A stretch of 64,000 nt of DNA from Ruminococcaceae bacterium UBA3753 (GTDB taxonomy: Bacteria; Bacillota; Clostridia; Oscillospirales; Acutalibacteraceae): positions 1 to 64,000 of the forward strand of contig DFGJ01000041.1 in the NCBI GenBank assembly GCA_002372375.1. Reading direction: 5' to 3'. The position numbers were made by a program, and so were the translations under genes. The notes beneath the pieces are model-generated. The model was not told the origin of the DNA, ran no database searches, and saw only the letters and a program-made list of their open reading frames with translations. Positions 8,840 to 18,091 of this stretch are shown one piece after another (the stretch's first letter is position 1; each line of letters opens with the position of its first letter).

Positions 8840-10123
8840 TTAAGCCTCCTTTTCTATTCCATTTAAAATATACACTGTGTCCAAAGTTATGTTCTGAGCT
8901 GCTTCAACTATCTCTTCTTTCGTAATGCGATTTAATTTTTCTATATACTCAAGGGGTGACGATTTTCTATCGTCAAATATTTGAGAAATATAAAAAGACT
9001 CTACACTACTTAAGTAGTCACCTATTGTTCTATATACATTCGAAAGACTTCGTTTTATGGTGTTCATCTCTTCTTCTGTAAAATTACCTTTTTTAACCTC
9101 GTTAAGCTGATTCAATATCTCTTCCTTCGCTCTTTCAATATTTTTGGTTTCTACGCCACTTTGGACTAGCATTATACCTTTGTGTCTGTTGTACTTAGCA
9201 GAGCAATAGTAGCAAAGACTATACTTTTCTCTAACGTTCAAAAACAATTTACAGTGTGGCGTAGCACCAAATATAGCAATAGCTAACCGCATGGCCATAG
9301 TTTCTTTGTCTTGCTCAGCAATTGCAGTTCTAAAACCCATAACTAATTTGCTCTGCGTAAGATTCATGTTTTCAGAATAAGTATGCGGTTCTTTGCAACT
9401 TCGCACTATTTGAGTAGCACAGTCTACAGTTTTTTCCCTTTTTATTTTAGAGAACTCTTTTTTAAACATGTCTAAGGCAAAATTATGGTCTTTTATATTG
9501 CCAAGAACGGTGAATTCTATACGTGCGGTACTTAAAGCATTTTGCCAGGCAGAATAAACATCCGCTGGACTCAAAGCTGATACGCTCTCTTTTGTACCAA
9601 ATTTATTTATACCAAATCTCTCATTTTTGCACATCAGCTCTTCGCATTTATTTTTAGCATATATCCTCTTTTCATTAAATTCAGATTCTATAAGTTCTAT
9701 AAGTTGCCTTTTTTCTTGTTCAACTAAGTCCCCGGAAAAAGTATTATTGATTAGAAGTGGAGAAAAAAGCATATCACACAAGAGTTTCGTTACTTTTTCA
9801 GATATAGTTTCTTTTTCTAGAGCATATTCATCTGCCAAAAACGACGCCGAAAGGGTCAAAAGTTGTGTTTCGCCTAATTTGTCCACATCTCCTGCGACAC
9901 TAGATCCGTAAAGCTCATCTAAATACCTATGCAAGGCAGTAAAATCTTGATATTTACTACAAGATTTACTAACTAAGAAAGGTAGAACTGCATTGGATGC
10001 AACGTTGGACCTGTCTAAAGGCAAAAACATAGCTACCGATGCCCTACCTGTCTTAAATCTGTCATCTTTTACAAAGTTAAAGTTCACGCCCTCTGCGACA
10101 CTGTAACTGGTAAACTTATTCAC
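8840..10123 (-). CDS. M16 family peptidase-like protein, YmfF-like inactive subunit
   Basis: The 427-residue product has the two-domain M16 fold, with family features such as LHRYLDELYGSSVAGDV, the central NLTQSKLVMGFRT segment and the C-terminal GATPHCKLFLNVREKYSLCYYCSA block. It lacks the HxxEH zinc motif at the expected N-terminal position, as known for YmfF-type partners. The start is GTG at 10123 with GGGAGG upstream. It is directly upstream of and equal in length to the catalytic YmfH-like gene, with a 3-bp gap, so the two are surely co-translated and probably form a heterodimer. Confidence 0.9.
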   Translation of the reverse strand: MNKFTSYSVAEGVNFNFVKDDRFKTGRASVAMFLPLDRSNVASNAVLPFLVSKSCSKYQDFTALHRYLDELYGSSVAGDVDKLGETQLLTLSASFLADEYALEKETISEKVTKLLCDMLFSPLLINNTFSGDLVEQEKRQLIELIESEFNEKRIYAKNKCEELMCKNERFGINKFGTKESVSALSPADVYSAWQNALSTARIEFTVLGNIKDHNFALDMFKKEFSKIKREKTVDCATQIVRSCKEPHTYSENMNLTQSKLVMGFRTAIAEQDKETMAMRLAIAIFGATPHCKLFLNVREKYSLCYYCSAKYNRHKGIMLVQSGVETKNIERAKEEILNQLNEVKKGNFTEEEMNTIKRSLSNVYRTIGDYLSSVESFYISQIFDDRKSSPLEYIEKLNRITKEEIVEAAQNITLDTVYILNGIEKEA

Positions 10124-10375
10124 TGAATTTCGAAATCCTCCCTTTAAAAAACACTTTCACCACCGCCCACACATTCTAAACTATAAAAGCTGCACAATCA
10201 AGTGGCATATTTGAAATTATTTATATTAAAACATCATAATATAAACTTGAGCCACATCTTTTTGTCTAGAAAGCTCTACAATCCTTTCAGGATGGTAGAT
10301 AATCAGAATGCGTAATTTAATATATCAGCGGTATAAACTCATAAAATTTATACATGAAAAAATGCACACCCCATA

Positions 10376-11115
10376 AACCAACAAGGGCACTCCCAGCGCA
10401 AGCATTTGGCGTCAAATTTAAACTGCGCACAACAAACCCGCACATTCAGAATAAACAAAAACGACGTACCGCCGTAGAGCTTAAATGACAAAAGAAAGAG
10501 CTATTTTTTAACAAGCCTTAATTTATGCCGAATAGATTTCTCGCGTTTTCCATCGAATTGAAACTGCGCACATCAAATCCACGCATTCAGACTAAACAAA
10601 AACGAAGTACCACCGGAGAGCTTAAACGACAAAAGGAAGAGCTATTTTTTAACAAGCCTTAATTTATGCCGAATAGATTTCTCACATTTTCCATCGAATT
10701 GAAACTGCGTACATCAAATCCACACATTCAGAATAAACAAAAACGACGTACCGCCGGAGAGCTTAAACGACAGAAGGAAGAGCAATTTTTAACCAGCCTT
10801 AATTTATGCCGAATAGATCGCGTTTTCCATCGAATTAAAACTGCGCACAGCAAACCCACGCATTCAGACTAAACAAAAACGAAGTACCACCGGAGAGCTT
10901 AAACGACAAAAGGAAGAGTTATTTTTTAACAAGCCTTAATTTATGCCGAATAGATTTCTCACGTTTTCCATCGAATTAAAACTGTGTACAGCAAATCCAC
11001 GCATTCAGACTAAATAAAAACTCAGTAACACTAGGAGCTTAAACAACAAAAGTGAGAGCTATTTTTTGACAAGCCTTAACTTATGCCGAATAGATTTCTC
11101 GCATTTTCTTCGGTA
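10376..11115. repeat. Tandem ~140-bp array built on the 3' end of tatD
   Basis: Units begin at GCCTTAA(T/C)TTATGCCGAATAGATT at about 10515, 10656, 10796, 10933 and 11073 (spacing 141, 140, 137, 140). A more diverged partial unit starts near 10376. The last occurrence is the true 3' end of tatD. On the minus strand each unit repeats the last codons of tatD (E-N-A-R-N-L-F-G-I then stop) followed by about 100 bp of downstream DNA containing ACGAAGTACCACCGGAGAGCTTAAACGAC. Five extra gene ends thus lie on the 3' side of tatD. Plus-strand open frames here are by-products of the repeat. Confidence 0.92.
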
Positions 11116-11846
11116 ACTTTAAGTACTTCATCTACACTCAACGCCTTAAGTTCCGACAATTTCTCTGCCACATACAGTATCATGGATGAATCGCATCTTT
11201 TGCCTCTAAAAGGTACAGGTGCCAAATATGGGCAGTCGGTCTCAAGTACGATACTATTCAATGGTACATTTTTTACAACCTCAACCAATTTTTTTGCATT
11301 TTTGAAGGTTAGCACACCACCCACACCTATGTACAGACCCTTTTTTATTAATTCCAACGCCAAGTCTACACTACCCGAAAAGCAATGTACCACCCCTCTA
11401 GACTCATAACGCTTTAAAAAGTCAAAATACTCTGTTCCAGCATCTCTTGCGTGAACAACCACTGGCAGATGGTGATCATTAGCAAGCTGTAGCTGAGCAC
11501 TGAAAAGAATTTTTTGCTTCTCACGACTAAAAGGTTGCATGTGGTAATCCAGTCCAACTTCACCAATAGCCACAACTTTTTTATTTGTATCTATTAAGTT
11601 CGATAATTTATCTAAATAATTTGCCGTTAAATTTTTAGAATTAAGGGGATGTATCCCTACAGCAGTGTAAAAAAAATCGTGCTTTTTGCAGAGCTCAACG
11701 CTTGCGAGAGATGATTCAAGATCTGCACCTGCATTTATTACACCGCAAACCCCGTTATTTTTTATCTTATCTATTACCGCGTCTCTGTCCTGATCAAATG
11801 CGGCGTCATCATAGTGGGCGTGAGCATCAAAAATTTTTCCCTGCAT
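11076..11846 (-). CDS. tatD: TatD family metal-dependent DNase
   Basis: The 256-residue product matches the TatD/YabD family of TIM-barrel metal-dependent hydrolases with 3'-5' DNA exonuclease activity. Metal-ligand motifs are HAHYDD near the N-terminus, GEVGLDYH at about 96, VVHARDA at about 130, HCFSGS at about 155 and ETDCPYLAP at about 200. Length is normal. GAGGGT lies upstream of the ATG. Its last ~12 codons plus 100 bp of flank are repeated five more times downstream (10376-11075), but the gene itself looks intact. Confidence 0.95.
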   Translation of the reverse strand: MQGKIFDAHAHYDDAAFDQDRDAVIDKIKNNGVCGVINAGADLESSLASVELCKKHDFFYTAVGIHPLNSKNLTANYLDKLSNLIDTNKKVVAIGEVGLDYHMQPFSREKQKILFSAQLQLANDHHLPVVVHARDAGTEYFDFLKRYESRGVVHCFSGSVDLALELIKKGLYIGVGGVLTFKNAKKLVEVVKNVPLNSIVLETDCPYLAPVPFRGKRCDSSMILYVAEKLSELKALSVDEVLKVTEENARNLFGIS

Positions 11847-12028
11847 TTTGTATAGAACCCTCGGTGCCTGATATAAGACTGACGCAAATAGTGTAGCCTA
11901 TATTGAAAATTTTTGCTAATATGTTTATGATACAAAGAATGAATTAATAATATCTCACTAATTTAGCATCGTAATTTGATTATTTTATATTTAATACTAC
12001 AAACTTAAATGTTCTTAAAAGAATATAT

Positions 12029-12058
12029 TGTTTTTTTCATTGCTCACGTAGTATAATC
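12029..12058 (+). promoter_or_regulatory. Sigma-A type promoter for the 12093 gene
   Basis: TTGTTT at 12029-12034, an 18-bp spacer and a perfect TATAAT at 12053-12058, about 35 bp upstream of the start codon. Confidence 0.6.
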
Positions 12059-12092
12059 ATACTATCAAGTTTTTTTATGTGAGGTGCTTAGC

Positions 12093-12785
12093 ATGAATAA
12101 AGTTAAAAAGTTTTTGGCGGGTTGCTTGTTTGTTAATGTGGTAGGTAGTTCTTTACCAGTTGGTGTGTCGGCAAACTACTATGATGATGATAGTGTAGGA
12201 TATTGCGGTAGCGATTATGATTGTGTTTATACTCAGGATCTTGCGTACGTAGGTAACGGCGTAGGTTGTTCAGATAAAGTGGATAAAGATGAAACAGATA
12301 AGGTTGAGAACTCTAGGGGTTTGATTGATCGAGTCGCTCATGGGTTGTTGGATTTGGGAATGTGGGCTGTGAATAAGTCTATTTGGATTTTAGGCTTTTG
12401 TTCTTTTGCTTCAAAAGTCCGTAATTATAGAGAAACCTACGAAGACATAAAGAGTAAAATAGATGAGGTAGAGAAAGATTTTGACGAATACAAGAAAGTT
12501 TGTACCTGTGTTGAGATGCCCGGTACTGGGAGTACCGAAGGTAATAAGAAAACTTGTGATGAGAATGCCGTTAAAAATACTTGTAGTAGCTATGCTCGCG
12601 ATGCGTTTGAAAAGTTCAATGATGAGAACAGGGGACTTTTGAGTAAGTTTAGTGATGGTTGCGTTATTGGAGTGGATTATATTTATCATAAGGGTAAGAA
12701 AAAGGTGGGCGAACTTCTGTCAGATGGAAAGAATTGGGTTGTTAAACTTTTGACTAGCGATAGGAACAGTAATGGCCAGCGTTAG
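12093..12785 (+). CDS. Exported protein with single membrane segment, unknown function
   Basis: I do not recognise a family. The start at ATG 12093 is set by GAGGTG at about 12081-12086. The 230-residue product begins with a signal peptide (KKFLAGCLFVNVVGSSLPVGVSA), followed by a short Tyr/Asp-rich stretch with scattered cysteines. A hydrophobic segment follows (about residues 82-105, GMWAVNKSIWILGFCSFAS), then a charged, probably coiled region and further cysteines (CTCVEM, KKTC, NTCSS). This layout of signal, membrane anchor and helical domain is shared with the 59888 gene. It sits upstream of spoVAD but has its own promoter and terminator, so it is probably an independent unit. Confidence 0.8.
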   Translation: MNKVKKFLAGCLFVNVVGSSLPVGVSANYYDDDSVGYCGSDYDCVYTQDLAYVGNGVGCSDKVDKDETDKVENSRGLIDRVAHGLLDLGMWAVNKSIWILGFCSFASKVRNYRETYEDIKSKIDEVEKDFDEYKKVCTCVEMPGTGSTEGNKKTCDENAVKNTCSSYARDAFEKFNDENRGLLSKFSDGCVIGVDYIYHKGKKKVGELLSDGKNWVVKLLTSDRNSNGQR

Positions 12786-12832
12786 TGTATTTTTGGCTCG
12801 TAGTGCTTTATGTTAAGATTTACGCTCAGGTG

Positions 12833-12899
12833 TTCTTTTGGGGAGTCAGGTTAATTTCGACTTGGTCCCCGTTTTATTTTCCCAAAAAAGTTTTTTTGT
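12833..12899 (+). terminator. Probable rho-independent terminator after the 12093 gene
   Basis: Nested inverted repeat: CTTTTGGGGA pairs with TCCC-AAAAAAG, and an inner GGGGA/TCCCC pair lies between them. A run of seven T follows at about 12893-12899. Confidence 0.5.
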
Positions 12900-12928
12900 T
12901 TAAGTAAGCGTAATAAATTTAGCTTCGT

Positions 12929-12958
12929 TGAATATCATAAATCTTTTTGCTCATCATA
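12929..12958 (+). promoter_or_regulatory. Putative forespore sigma-G/F promoter of spoVAD
   Basis: TGAATA at 12929-12934, a 17-bp spacer and CATCATA at 12952-12958 fit the sigma-F/sigma-G pattern (GNATR and CATnnTA). The spoVA operon is known to be sigma-G controlled in Bacillus, so the assignment agrees with the gene. Confidence 0.55.
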
Positions 12959-13001
12959 TTTTCGAGACCTATTTTAATGTCTTGGAGATGTGGGAAGGTT
13001 A

Positions 13002-14054
13002 ATGGCAAAACGTTTAGGAAATTTCACACTCGATTTCGAAGAGTACAGGCCGGTGGTTAAAGGTTATGCCTCAGTTTGTGGTAATTTTGAAAAAGAAGGT
13101 CCGCTGGGTGAGTTTTTTGATTTAACTTTTGAAGATCATTTTTTAGGTGAAGCATCATGGGAGGAAGCAGAAAGCAAATTACAGACACTTAGTTCCGAAA
13201 CTGCACTAAAAAAAGCAGGCATTAGCAGTGAAGACGTAGATTTTGTTTTTGCGGGTGATCTTTTAAATCAGTGCATATCCTCTACCTTCGGAGTTAAAAA
13301 ATTTGGGATACCGTTTTTAGGTCAGTATGGCGCTTGCTCCACAATGGCACAAAATTTGATATTGTGCTCTGTAATGGTGAATTCGAGGGTGGCAAAAAAT
13401 TGTTTGGCTGTGACGTCTTCACATTTTTGTTCTGCCGAGAGGCAGTTTCGTACTCCTTTAGAATATGGCGGACAGCGCCCTACAAGCGCTCAATGGACTG
13501 TTACCGGGTCAGGTGCTTTGATTATAGGAGATTCTGCCAATAAGGGTAGGAAATCTATAAATGAAAATGTTGTTTATAATCCATATATTTCAAAAGCTAC
13601 AGTAGGTCGAATTATTGATTTTGATGTAATAGATGTTAACAATATGGGTGCAGCAATGGCTCCTGCGGCTGCTGATACTATAAAGAATTTTTTTTCCGAT
13701 ACTGATACTTGCCCGTCGGATTATGATTTGATTTTAACAGGCGATCTTGGAATAGTTGGGAGCAGACTTCTGCCAAGGCTATTGGCAAAAGAAGGCTTTG
13801 ACATTTCAAATAAACACAGAGATTGTGGTTTATTAATTTATGATAGAAAAAAGCAGGATGTCCATTCTGGAGGATCAGGTTGCGGATGTTCAGCGGCAGT
13901 TCTTTGCTCTATTATTTTACAAAAAATGGAAAGGGGTGAGTTGCAGAACGTGTTGTTTATTGCGACTGGTGCGCTTATGTCAACAACGTCCTCGCAGCAA
14001 GGAAAAAGCATACCGGGTATAGCACATTTAGTAAATTTCAAGCTGTTAAGCTAG
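13002..14054 (+). CDS. spoVAD: Stage V sporulation protein AD
   Basis: SpoVAD binds dipicolinic acid and, with other SpoVA proteins, moves it into the spore core. The 350-residue product has a thiolase-like fold. Family motifs are KEGPLGEFFD, FAGDLLNQCISS, the nucleophile-elbow-like GACSTMAQN, SSHFCSAERQFR, TVTGSGALI, MGAAMAPAAADTI and DLILTGDLGIVGS, ending with GGSGCGCSA. The ATG at 13002 is preceded by GGGAAGG; a GTG at 12990 is possible. In most spore formers the gene lies between spoVAC and spoVAE; here neither is adjacent. A sigma-G-like promoter lies about 45 bp upstream. Confidence 0.96.
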   Translation: MAKRLGNFTLDFEEYRPVVKGYASVCGNFEKEGPLGEFFDLTFEDHFLGEASWEEAESKLQTLSSETALKKAGISSEDVDFVFAGDLLNQCISSTFGVKKFGIPFLGQYGACSTMAQNLILCSVMVNSRVAKNCLAVTSSHFCSAERQFRTPLEYGGQRPTSAQWTVTGSGALIIGDSANKGRKSINENVVYNPYISKATVGRIIDFDVIDVNNMGAAMAPAAADTIKNFFSDTDTCPSDYDLILTGDLGIVGSRLLPRLLAKEGFDISNKHRDCGLLIYDRKKQDVHSGGSGCGCSAAVLCSIILQKMERGELQNVLFIATGALMSTTSSQQGKSIPGIAHLVNFKLLS

Positions 14055-14165
14055 ATTAGTCTCTGTTAATATAAAATTTTTTTAAATTTATGAATCCGTA
14101 ATTTTTTGAATTGCCATAGCATATCATGTGATCAATGAGTGATTATTTAGTTAGGTAAAATCAGT

Positions 14166-14828
14166 GTGAATCGTGATAATTTAGCTAAAAATTCTAAGAT
14201 TAATCATTATATTTTTTTTGTTAGATTAATCACTTGTTTGTTATTATTTTTGACCTTAGCAATATTAAAATTAGTTAATAAAAATTATGAACACAGTATA
14301 AAATCATGGATTAAATATCAGTTAAATGATTCTTTAATTGTTAATGAAGAGCCCAAACCTAATAATATAAATACTGTACCGTATATGTTCCCAAAAATAT
14401 TAGCTAATATATCCAATCCAGTTGAGAAAGGTTGCATAACTTCTACATTTGGTATACGAACAAGTCCATTTAATAAGAATATAAAAAAATTACATAAAGG
14501 TATAGACATTGGAGCAAATTATGGTGATAGTATCTTCGCCGTTCTTTCAGGCAGTGTTGAATATTCGGGAACTCTTGGAGACTACGGAAAGTGTATAATA
14601 ATTGACCATGGAAATAAAATAAAAACTTTATATGCACACTGCAATAATTTGGATGTTTTAGCAGGAGATTATGTAAATAAAAATCAAAAAATAGCTAGTG
14701 TTGGAAGTACGGGTTTATCTACTGGCTCCCACTTACACATCGAGTTAATGATAAATAACACTAACTACGATCCTGCTTTATTTTTGACAAAAAAATATGA
14801 TATGAAAAATGAAAATAAAAATATTTGA
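14166..14828 (+). CDS. spoIVFA: SpoIVFA-like membrane-anchored M23 peptidase-fold protein
   Basis: The 220-residue product has one N-terminal membrane segment (about residues 15-38) and a C-terminal M23/LytM domain. That domain contains HKGIDIG, YGKCIIIDHGN and GSHLHIEL, so the usual metal ligands (H, D, HxH) are visible. In Bacillus SpoIVFA anchors and restrains the SpoIVFB protease during sigma-K activation. The next gene here encodes an M50 protease and overlaps by 20 bp, which is the basis for the name. The start is GTG at 14166 without a strong ribosome binding site. A free-standing M23 hydrolase is the alternative, but the coupling to the M50 gene favours SpoIVFA. Confidence 0.82.
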   Translation: MNRDNLAKNSKINHYIFFVRLITCLLLFLTLAILKLVNKNYEHSIKSWIKYQLNDSLIVNEEPKPNNINTVPYMFPKILANISNPVEKGCITSTFGIRTSPFNKNIKKLHKGIDIGANYGDSIFAVLSGSVEYSGTLGDYGKCIIIDHGNKIKTLYAHCNNLDVLAGDYVNKNQKIASVGSTGLSTGSHLHIELMINNTNYDPALFLTKKYDMKNENKNI

Positions 14829-15423
14829 TTTTAATCTCGAAGTGAATTATTCGTTCTTAATATTGCTAACAGTACTGTTTTATAAAAACGTACAAACAAC
14901 ATTAGCATCAATATTGGCAGTTCTTATTCATGAAATTGGACATATTTTAGCAATATGTATAAAAAGATATAAAATAAATAAATTAAATATAAGTATATTT
15001 GGCTTTATTATAGAAAAGAGTCTACCTAAAAACGGAATGGATCACTATGATATTTTAGTTCCGATAATGGGCCCGGCATTCAATTTAGTATCATCTGTAG
15101 TATCCGCCTCTGTTTATACACATGTGTTTACAAATAAAAATTTCTTTTATTTATTGGCACTAAATAATTTTTTTTTATTCTTATTTAACATTCTCCCGAT
15201 AAAAGGATTAGATGGCGGGCAAATTTTCTATAAGATCTTAATAAGAAAAAAAGACCCAGGGCTTGCAAGTAAAATTTTAAACAAAGTCTCAACAGCGATG
15301 TCAATCTTTCTGTTAATGCCTTGTTTGTTTATTCTTGTGAATTATAATTACAATTCAACGTTAATAATCATATTTTTTTATCTAATAGCGATACTACTAT
15401 TTAAACTTGAAAAAAATTTATAG
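14809..15423 (+). CDS. spoIVFB: SpoIVFB-like M50 intramembrane metalloprotease
   Basis: The 204-residue site-2-protease-type enzyme has the zinc motif HEIGH (in LIHEIGHILAI, about residue 41) and the second motif LDGGQIF (about residue 134), both in membrane segments, as in SpoIVFB. In Bacillus it cleaves pro-sigma-K in the mother cell outer forespore membrane. At about 200 residues it lacks or has a very short C-terminal CBS part. The ATG overlaps the upstream spoIVFA-like gene, implying translational coupling. The 3' end overlaps the convergent gene at 15401 by 23 bp. No bofA or sigK was seen in the window. Confidence 0.88.
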   Translation: MKIKIFDFNLEVNYSFLILLTVLFYKNVQTTLASILAVLIHEIGHILAICIKRYKINKLNISIFGFIIEKSLPKNGMDHYDILVPIMGPAFNLVSSVVSASVYTHVFTNKNFFYLLALNNFFLFLFNILPIKGLDGGQIFYKILIRKKDPGLASKILNKVSTAMSIFLLMPCLFILVNYNYNSTLIIIFFYLIAILLFKLEKNL

Positions 15424-15889
15424 TGACACTGGACAACAGATACTTACTATTTATTTTTTGAATTTCAATATTTTTTATTCTTGCACTAATGCTAGATCCA
15501 ATAAATTTGTTAGGTAAAGTGATATAAAAAGTCATTTCTTTAACTATTTTGCTTTTTTTTAGAAAAATATTTATATAATCAACAATAAGTTTACATTTTA
15601 TGAATGCTATTTTTATTTTTTTGTATGAAGTGTAAACTTTAATATCTTCAATTACTGTATTCTTTGAATCGATTCTGCTTACTTTATTTTCACTTTTTGT
15701 TAAAAAAATTTTATACTTTATTTTTTTTGTGTAGATATCAAGGTGCTTTTTTATATTTACGGGGCTTGTTTTGCATTTAAAATTATGACCAAAACTTGAA
15801 TATGTAATATGCGAACAACTGTGTAGTATTTGCTGTAGCGCCTTTGTTTTAGAACTAAATAAAGACTTTCCCATAATGTTAAAACTCAC
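15401..15889 (-). CDS. Hypothetical protein, possible SPOCS/DUF3794-like domain
   Basis: The 162-residue Lys/Ile-rich product has no signal peptide or membrane segment. Residues about 85-160 alternate in a beta-rich pattern (NTVIEDIKVYTSYKKIKIAF, then an F-Y-I-T-L-P motif, then ISARIKNIEI). This recalls the SPOCS (DUF3794) domain of spore coat and exosporium morphogenetic proteins. Its divergent neighbour is a DUF11 protein, and the two domains are often linked in Clostridia. The start is probably GTG at 15889. Support is pattern-based and modest; it could also be a lineage-specific gene. Confidence 0.5.
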   Translation of the reverse strand: MSFNIMGKSLFSSKTKALQQILHSCSHITYSSFGHNFKCKTSPVNIKKHLDIYTKKIKYKIFLTKSENKVSRIDSKNTVIEDIKVYTSYKKIKIAFIKCKLIVDYINIFLKKSKIVKEMTFYITLPNKFIGSSISARIKNIEIQKINSKYLLSSVTINFFQV

Positions 15890-15997
15890 TTCATTTGCTA
15901 ATTCAATATAAATTAAAACTTAGTCACAACTATTCTATTAATATAGTTTATATAATATAAATAGAATATAAAATTAATTCAATTTAAGGAGAAAAAC

Positions 15998-16870
15998 ATG
16001 CAAACTCTTACTAACAATGCGAAAATTGACTACCAGTATCGTGCCTTAGGAAAGACCATAAAGGCTGCAACACAAACTAATTATGTAACTACAAATATAT
16101 CTAAAATTAGCATAAATTTATTGAAAACTTCTACAATAAATTATTTTGCTCCTGGTGAAAAAATCGGTTACAGCATATTTATATCAAATAATTCTTCAAA
16201 TCCAATATACAATGTTAGTGTTACAGATCACATAACGAGTAAACTAACTTATGTAGAGAATTCTGCTACAATAACAAATAAAAATGGTGAATTTATACCA
16301 TTAATTAGTGAAAAAATCATTATTAATTCTGATAACCAAGCTAAAGAATCCATAACTAGTGGTAAAATAGAATTTATTTTAGACGACATTGGTTCAAATG
16401 AAACAGCTATTATTTCCTACGTTGTCCAAATTCCTTTGAACGAGGAAGACTTACCAAATTCAATAGATACTTATGCTAGCTTGTATTATTCTACCGAAAA
16501 CAATTTAAAAACTGAAAAATCTTCAGTAAATTCAAATATAAATTCTATCAGTAAAGCATACGCTATGCTCGTTGCAGAAAAATTAGTAGATAAAACTAAT
16601 GCGTTCTGCGGGGATAAATTGTCATACACTATATTAATTAAAAATAAAGGAAATATCGACGCCAGTAATGTGCGAATTACAGACACTTTACCTAGTAATT
16701 TTAAATTAGAAGATATCACTTTCATTATAGCGGATCTAACTTACAAATCTACATATTCTGTCAATGAAAACAATCTTCTGACTATTCCAGCAAATTCTAC
16801 CGATATAGGTTTGTGCATACCCGCTAATACTTCGGATAATAGTATAATAATAAAAGGAAGTATAATTTAA
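15998..16870 (+). CDS. DUF11-repeat protein, possible spore surface protein
   Basis: The 290-residue product has two DUF11 (conserved repeat, Ig-like) units. The first is at about residues 40-165 (NLLKTSTINYFAPGEKIGYSI...NVSVTDHITSKLTYVENSAT) and the second at about 185-290 (DKLSYTILIKNKGNIDASNVRITDTLPSNF). There is no signal peptide, so it is not exported by Sec. Cytoplasmic DUF11 proteins in spore formers could be laid on the spore from the mother cell, and its neighbours are sporulation genes; this role is inference. AAGGAG precedes the ATG. Confidence 0.8.
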   Translation: MQTLTNNAKIDYQYRALGKTIKAATQTNYVTTNISKISINLLKTSTINYFAPGEKIGYSIFISNNSSNPIYNVSVTDHITSKLTYVENSATITNKNGEFIPLISEKIIINSDNQAKESITSGKIEFILDDIGSNETAIISYVVQIPLNEEDLPNSIDTYASLYYSTENNLKTEKSSVNSNINSISKAYAMLVAEKLVDKTNAFCGDKLSYTILIKNKGNIDASNVRITDTLPSNFKLEDITFIIADLTYKSTYSVNENNLLTIPANSTDIGLCIPANTSDNSIIIKGSII

Positions 16871-17157
16871 ACTTATTCAAAGTACATAATTATTTACTTA
16901 ATAATCTATTCCCCCTCTCGTATTCATACTATTATAAACACCGTCATTAATACTCTTAGTGTAGGACATAAAAAAATATGATAACTTAAAATTTTCGTAA
17001 AAAATAAATGCCTAAAGTATTAATGATTTTCATTTATTATTGACTACGTTGTAGTAGTGAGTGTTTTATATTTGCATTTTTAATAAGTATATTTGAGACA
17101 TTTTAATATATGAAAAATGCCCCAAATAAGGGCCGGTATAATTCATATTCAACAAAT

Positions 17158-17760
17158 TTATTTACTTTCAATGATCTTAATTTTATCTACCGCAATTTTT
17201 CCTTGCCCACACGCAATGTCTTTTATTTGCGTAGCTAAAATTTCTGTTAAAGGCTGCCCACTTACAACTACACTACATTCGTCATTTTGAATAAAAACTA
17301 AGCATCTTTCAAATCCTTTTGCCTTTACTAGTGCTTCTATGTTAGCTTCTTCTTCTATTCTTTGTGCCATTTCTGAAGCCTTTTTAACTGCTTCAGATTT
17401 GATTTCTTGTGAAGATTGAGCGTTTTCTATAATATCTTTTAGTGTATCAGTTGCTTCATCGCGTGCCTTCTGCCTTTCTTCCCGTATTTTGTGAAAGGTG
17501 TCCTCTAAAGAATCATTTTCTTTATTAGCCACTTCTTTTTCAGGTTTTTCAACATCACTATTTTTCATGTTATCATCAGAATTATTTATTGTGTTACTAA
17601 CAAATTGTGCTTGCCCCAACTCTTTTGTTGAACTTGATGACGTCTCTTCCAAAATTTCTTTAGGTGACATAAATCGCCAATTTAAATAAACAGCTGATCC
17701 CAACGCCAATACAAGTGCTGCCAAAATAATCTGGCGCTTTGCAGACTTTATATATTTCAC
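17158..17760 (-). CDS. spoIIIAH: Stage III sporulation protein AH, separated from its operon
   Basis: SpoIIIAH in the mother cell membrane binds forespore SpoIIQ across the intermembrane space and forms a ring with homology to EscJ/YscJ. The 200-residue product has one membrane segment (QIILAALVLALGSAVYLNW), an acidic linker, a long helix (KIREERQKARDEATDTL) and a C-terminal ring-building domain ending VAVDKIKIIES-like. The start is GTG at 17760, since AAAGGA lies 8 bp upstream; a longer frame from 17814 is not needed. In other spore formers this gene is the last of spoIIIAA-AH. Here it lies on the opposite strand, 1.15 kb upstream of spoIIIAA. Confidence 0.9.
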   Translation of the reverse strand: MKYIKSAKRQIILAALVLALGSAVYLNWRFMSPKEILEETSSSSTKELGQAQFVSNTINNSDDNMKNSDVEKPEKEVANKENDSLEDTFHKIREERQKARDEATDTLKDIIENAQSSQEIKSEAVKKASEMAQRIEEEANIEALVKAKGFERCLVFIQNDECSVVVSGQPLTEILATQIKDIACGQGKIAVDKIKIIESK

Positions 17761-18091
17761 TAAAAAATTCCTTTCATTTCGATTTTTTACATATTTTACT
17801 GCTATTAAATTCATATAAGCAAAGTGCGCACTGCTTTAATAAAAAATAGTGCAGTTAGAAAAATATATGCGAAAGTGTACGACCCTATAACAAAAAAATG
17901 CTGAAACAAGAATACTTCATCGTAATAACACTGCATATATTAGAATAAAACACATAAGATAATTTGATATTATCAACAAACTTAAATAAAAACACAAACT
18001 TAAAAGCTTTCGTACGCCTATTAAATATATGTTTTAAATAAGTTTTCCACCTTACATCTTAAAATTTTTCAATCTATATATCTACACTTTG
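17761..18091. other. Gene-free stretch
   Basis: About 330 bp of AT-rich DNA between two minus-strand genes. It must contain the spoIIIAH promoter; I see no gene or repeat. Confidence 0.5.
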
